Of a DNA stretch of 64,000 nucleotides, positions 61,787-64,000 are shown piece after piece. Numbering within the stretch: position 1 is the first letter of the stretch; the number at the start of each line of letters is the position of its first letter. Location of the stretch: NCBI RefSeq assembly GCF_003073045.1, contig NC_037590.1, forward strand, positions 1,824,016-1,888,015, given 5' to 3'. The notes beneath the pieces are model-generated. The model was not told the DNA's origin. It worked only from the letters and a program-made list of their open reading frames with translations, and did no database searches. Both the position numbers and the translations under genes were made by a program. The stretch is from Pomacea canaliculata. Lineage: Eukaryota > Mollusca > Gastropoda > Architaenioglossa > Ampullariidae.

Positions 61787-64000
61787 ATGCCTTCCACAAC
61801 CTCTCTGTGTGCTTCCGCCACTGCTGTCGTCCTCGTCGTCACACAGTTGACGTTGTCGTCAGCGAGCACGTCTCAACATTCGTGTGGCGAGAGCGAATAT
61901 TATGATTCTGGCACCGGGAGCTGCGAGCCCTGCTACGACATCTGTCTGTATGCAGCTTACTACAAAACGGTACAGGAATGTAAAGACAACTGTCCAGGTA
62001 AGACAAGCCCATCCTTCAAACTTTTGAGAAAAATTGAGGTTTTCTTTTCACCTAGGTGAGGCCGGTATAGGGCTATATATAGTGGCGTGAGATGTACATC
62101 GTATGTCGTATGTCGTCTGCAACTAGCACCCCATCGCCTCCAAAATCAGATGATAATATATTTCTGAGAGACAAGAGGTTATAGTTAATTTAATTTAACA
62201 TTTCTCTAACTGAATGGTAACTGAACAACGAGGGTCTAGCGATGGGGCAGTGTGTCACCTCTGAGGTGTAACCACAGGTAGACAGCAGGGTGCAGTCAGG
62301 GGATTCCCCGCCTCCTGCACACAGACGACAGCATGACAAGTTTATAGCAAACATTCTAAGGGTGAGGGTGGGACCCTGTTGAAGGGTTAACTGCTACTTC
62401 TTGTGTGTATTTTGCATTCATTATACATCAGTAAAAGGTTCTTTGTCGAATTAATGCTGATAGCTGGTATGTCAGTAGCATCTTAAAAAAATGTTCATCA
62501 CAGATGTTTAAATCAGACCGCGTACATAAGGACAGCTTTCAAAATGGAGATGCAAGTAACATTTTTCTCCCTTGCATAAGTACAACATATGTTTGTACTT
62601 CTGATTCTTAAGTGTGAAAAAGATCATTTTAGTATGATGAAGTGTAGGTGGTGCCTAATATTCTACATTTTAATTTCATGATTGACAATGTCCCACAGAT
62701 TATGACGCAAAAAATGACTGCAAAGAAGATGAATACTTTGATGATGTGGTTCACAGCTGCACCTCCTGTTCAGAAATTTGTGATCATCATACACTGACTG
62801 ACAGTACAACACAGTGTTATGAAAAGTGCAAAGGTGAGGTAGAAAAATGTACCTAATTATTTGTAAAATTATATATAATTGTTTTGCTGTGTTTTCATGT
62901 GGAAATGGTAAAGGCAGTTAAAAAATATTAAATATAAATATCAATTCAGACATAATAAGTTACATAACCTTCAGTTCTTTAGAAATACAAAACAGAAAAG
63001 TGGCCACTTCTCAAATCATATACAAGTAGATCTCAACATTATTAGCCGTGACTCTGAACATTCAAAACAATTTTTTTAATGTCATCTCTATTTAATTTGG
63101 TTTTATTTTAATGTGTTTACAGATTACATTGAGAAGAAACCACCAGAAGTTGTGTCAAACAGGAAGTCGGATGCTCTGAAAGCATCAGCAACTCTTGATG
63201 GGGGCAACAATAAGTTGTCCTCAGAAGATCCCAGCAGTACCAGCAGTTTTAGCCTGGCTAACCCTGGATGGGTGACAGCCCTGGCTTTGGGTATTTTGTG
63301 CTTCATCTTAGTCATCGTTGTCATTGCTCAACTTTGGAAAAACAGAAGTTCCTACAATCCTGTCAACAAAGAAGACATAGAGCCTGGTGCAGTTCCTGAC
63401 AACCCACAAACACCGGCACGTCCTGTAGAAGAGACCAGCAGTAATGGATCAGACCATTTTGCATTTCCAGGTAAGCAAACTGTAAAGCTATTAAATACTG
63501 CAAACAATAAGGCATCTGCTTGAAAAGTATTTTTTTTACATACATATATCTCCAGATTTACAACAGGACTGTCAGATTTCATAGTGGGGTTGAGATTGGC
63601 AGGTTAGTGAAGAAGGGGAGGTAATATAGGCAATGCAGTATGCACTGGTCGTATGGAATACAACGGTCAAACAAGAAATTTTCTGCTAAAATTAAGGTAG
63701 TTGCATGTCTTGTATGCTTAGAATCACCCATAGTTATATACTCTTTTAAGTGAAGTTTGTATTTTGTGACAGTGTAGGCACTGAATATATAGGAGCTTTG
63801 GAAGTCAAGCATGAAAGTTTTATCCTGGGTTTAGCTTTATAATGTTTCTAGCTTATGGTCCCTTTACATGTATTTTAAACTTTTTCCTGTGTCACCCCAG
63901 ATTCTGAACCATTTTTTTATTTATTTATTTATTTTTTTTTTTTAAATCTTTTTCAGGATGCCAAAGGGTTGCTTTCAGTGAACTTTCACGGGATCAAGAA
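61787..64000 (+). CDS. TACI/BCMA-like TNF-receptor family protein E (two cysteine-rich domains), 3' partial
   Basis: Exons 61787-61997, 62699-62833, 63123-63470 and 63957 onward; the last runs off the window. All joins are phase 1, and the donors (GTAAGA, GTGAGG, GTAAGC) are good. The leader (about residues 8-26) precedes CRD1 (Cys33 to 69; core YYDSGTGSC; 12-2-3-11-3) and CRD2 (core EYFDDVVHSC, nearly the BCMA core) in its own 135-bp exon. A Ser-rich stalk, a transmembrane helix (ALALGILCFILVIVVIAQLW) and a tail with PVEET (63422-63436), matching the main TRAF2-type consensus (P/S/A/T)x(Q/E)E, follow. The last visible residues are GCQRVAFSELSRDQE. No frame break is seen, making this the best-preserved two-domain member here. 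Confidence 0.85.
62299..62309 (+). promoter_or_regulatory. NF-kappaB/Rel-type motif in intron 1 of gene E
   Basis: GGGGATTCCCC, the same 11 bp as in intron 1 of gene D, lies 300 bp after the exon 1 donor. Confidence 0.5.

Noticed and set aside
1-64000. CRISPR arrays, operons or prokaryotic systems
   Set aside because: No regularly spaced repeat-spacer pattern, and all real genes have spliceosomal introns.

Overview
The window is animal nuclear DNA. Genes are intron-bearing with GT-AG splice sites, intergenic DNA is AT-rich and full of microsatellites, tRNA-derived SINEs and LINE relics, and there are no operons. The first gene is a CUB / C-type-lectin / LDLa / LRR / rhodopsin-like receptor of the kind typified by the snail receptor GRL101, so a mollusc, probably a gastropod, is the best guess. 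This is inferred from family knowledge, not from a search.

Layout. 1-2.1 kb: low-complexity upstream DNA. 2.1-7.5 kb (+): the mosaic LGR-type GPCR in four recognised exons, with several breaks of reading frame. 7.7-8.2 kb (-): a LINE scrap. 11.9-13.5 kb and 17.5-19.4 kb (+): two genes (A, B) for small single-pass receptors with one six-cysteine domain. 19.4-50 kb: no convincing cellular gene. It holds minisatellites, a large inverted duplication (24.4/29.6 kb), a perfect ~3 kb TGAG microsatellite apparently grown from a SINE tail (34.1-37.1 kb), and a LINE inserted in a short DNA transposon (41.5-44.7 kb). 50.0-52.5, 55.6-58.1 and 61.8->64 kb (+): three further receptor genes (C, D, E) with two six-cysteine domains each; E runs off the window.

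The most interesting content is this five-gene, same-strand family. All eight cysteine domains follow C-x12/13-C-x2-C-x3-C-x11-C-x3-C, close to the vertebrate TACI/BCMA TNF-receptor module (BCMA: C-x12-C-x2-C-x3-C-x8-C-x3-C), and the second domains keep a BCMA-like (Y/F)-D-x-V-V-H core. Nearly all introns are phase 1, and the three second-domain exons are each exactly 135 bp. Two tails carry TRAF-binding-like motifs. Perfect NF-kappaB-type motifs recur near genes C, D and E, including one in intron 1 of each. Together this suggests a locally expanded molluscan TACI/BCMA-like receptor cluster feeding TRAF/NF-kappaB signalling and possibly controlled by it; the functional part is inference.

Single-base frame breaks occur in the GPCR and gene D, and probably near the 3' ends of B and C. 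They may be uncorrected long-read errors or real decay; the sequence alone cannot decide.
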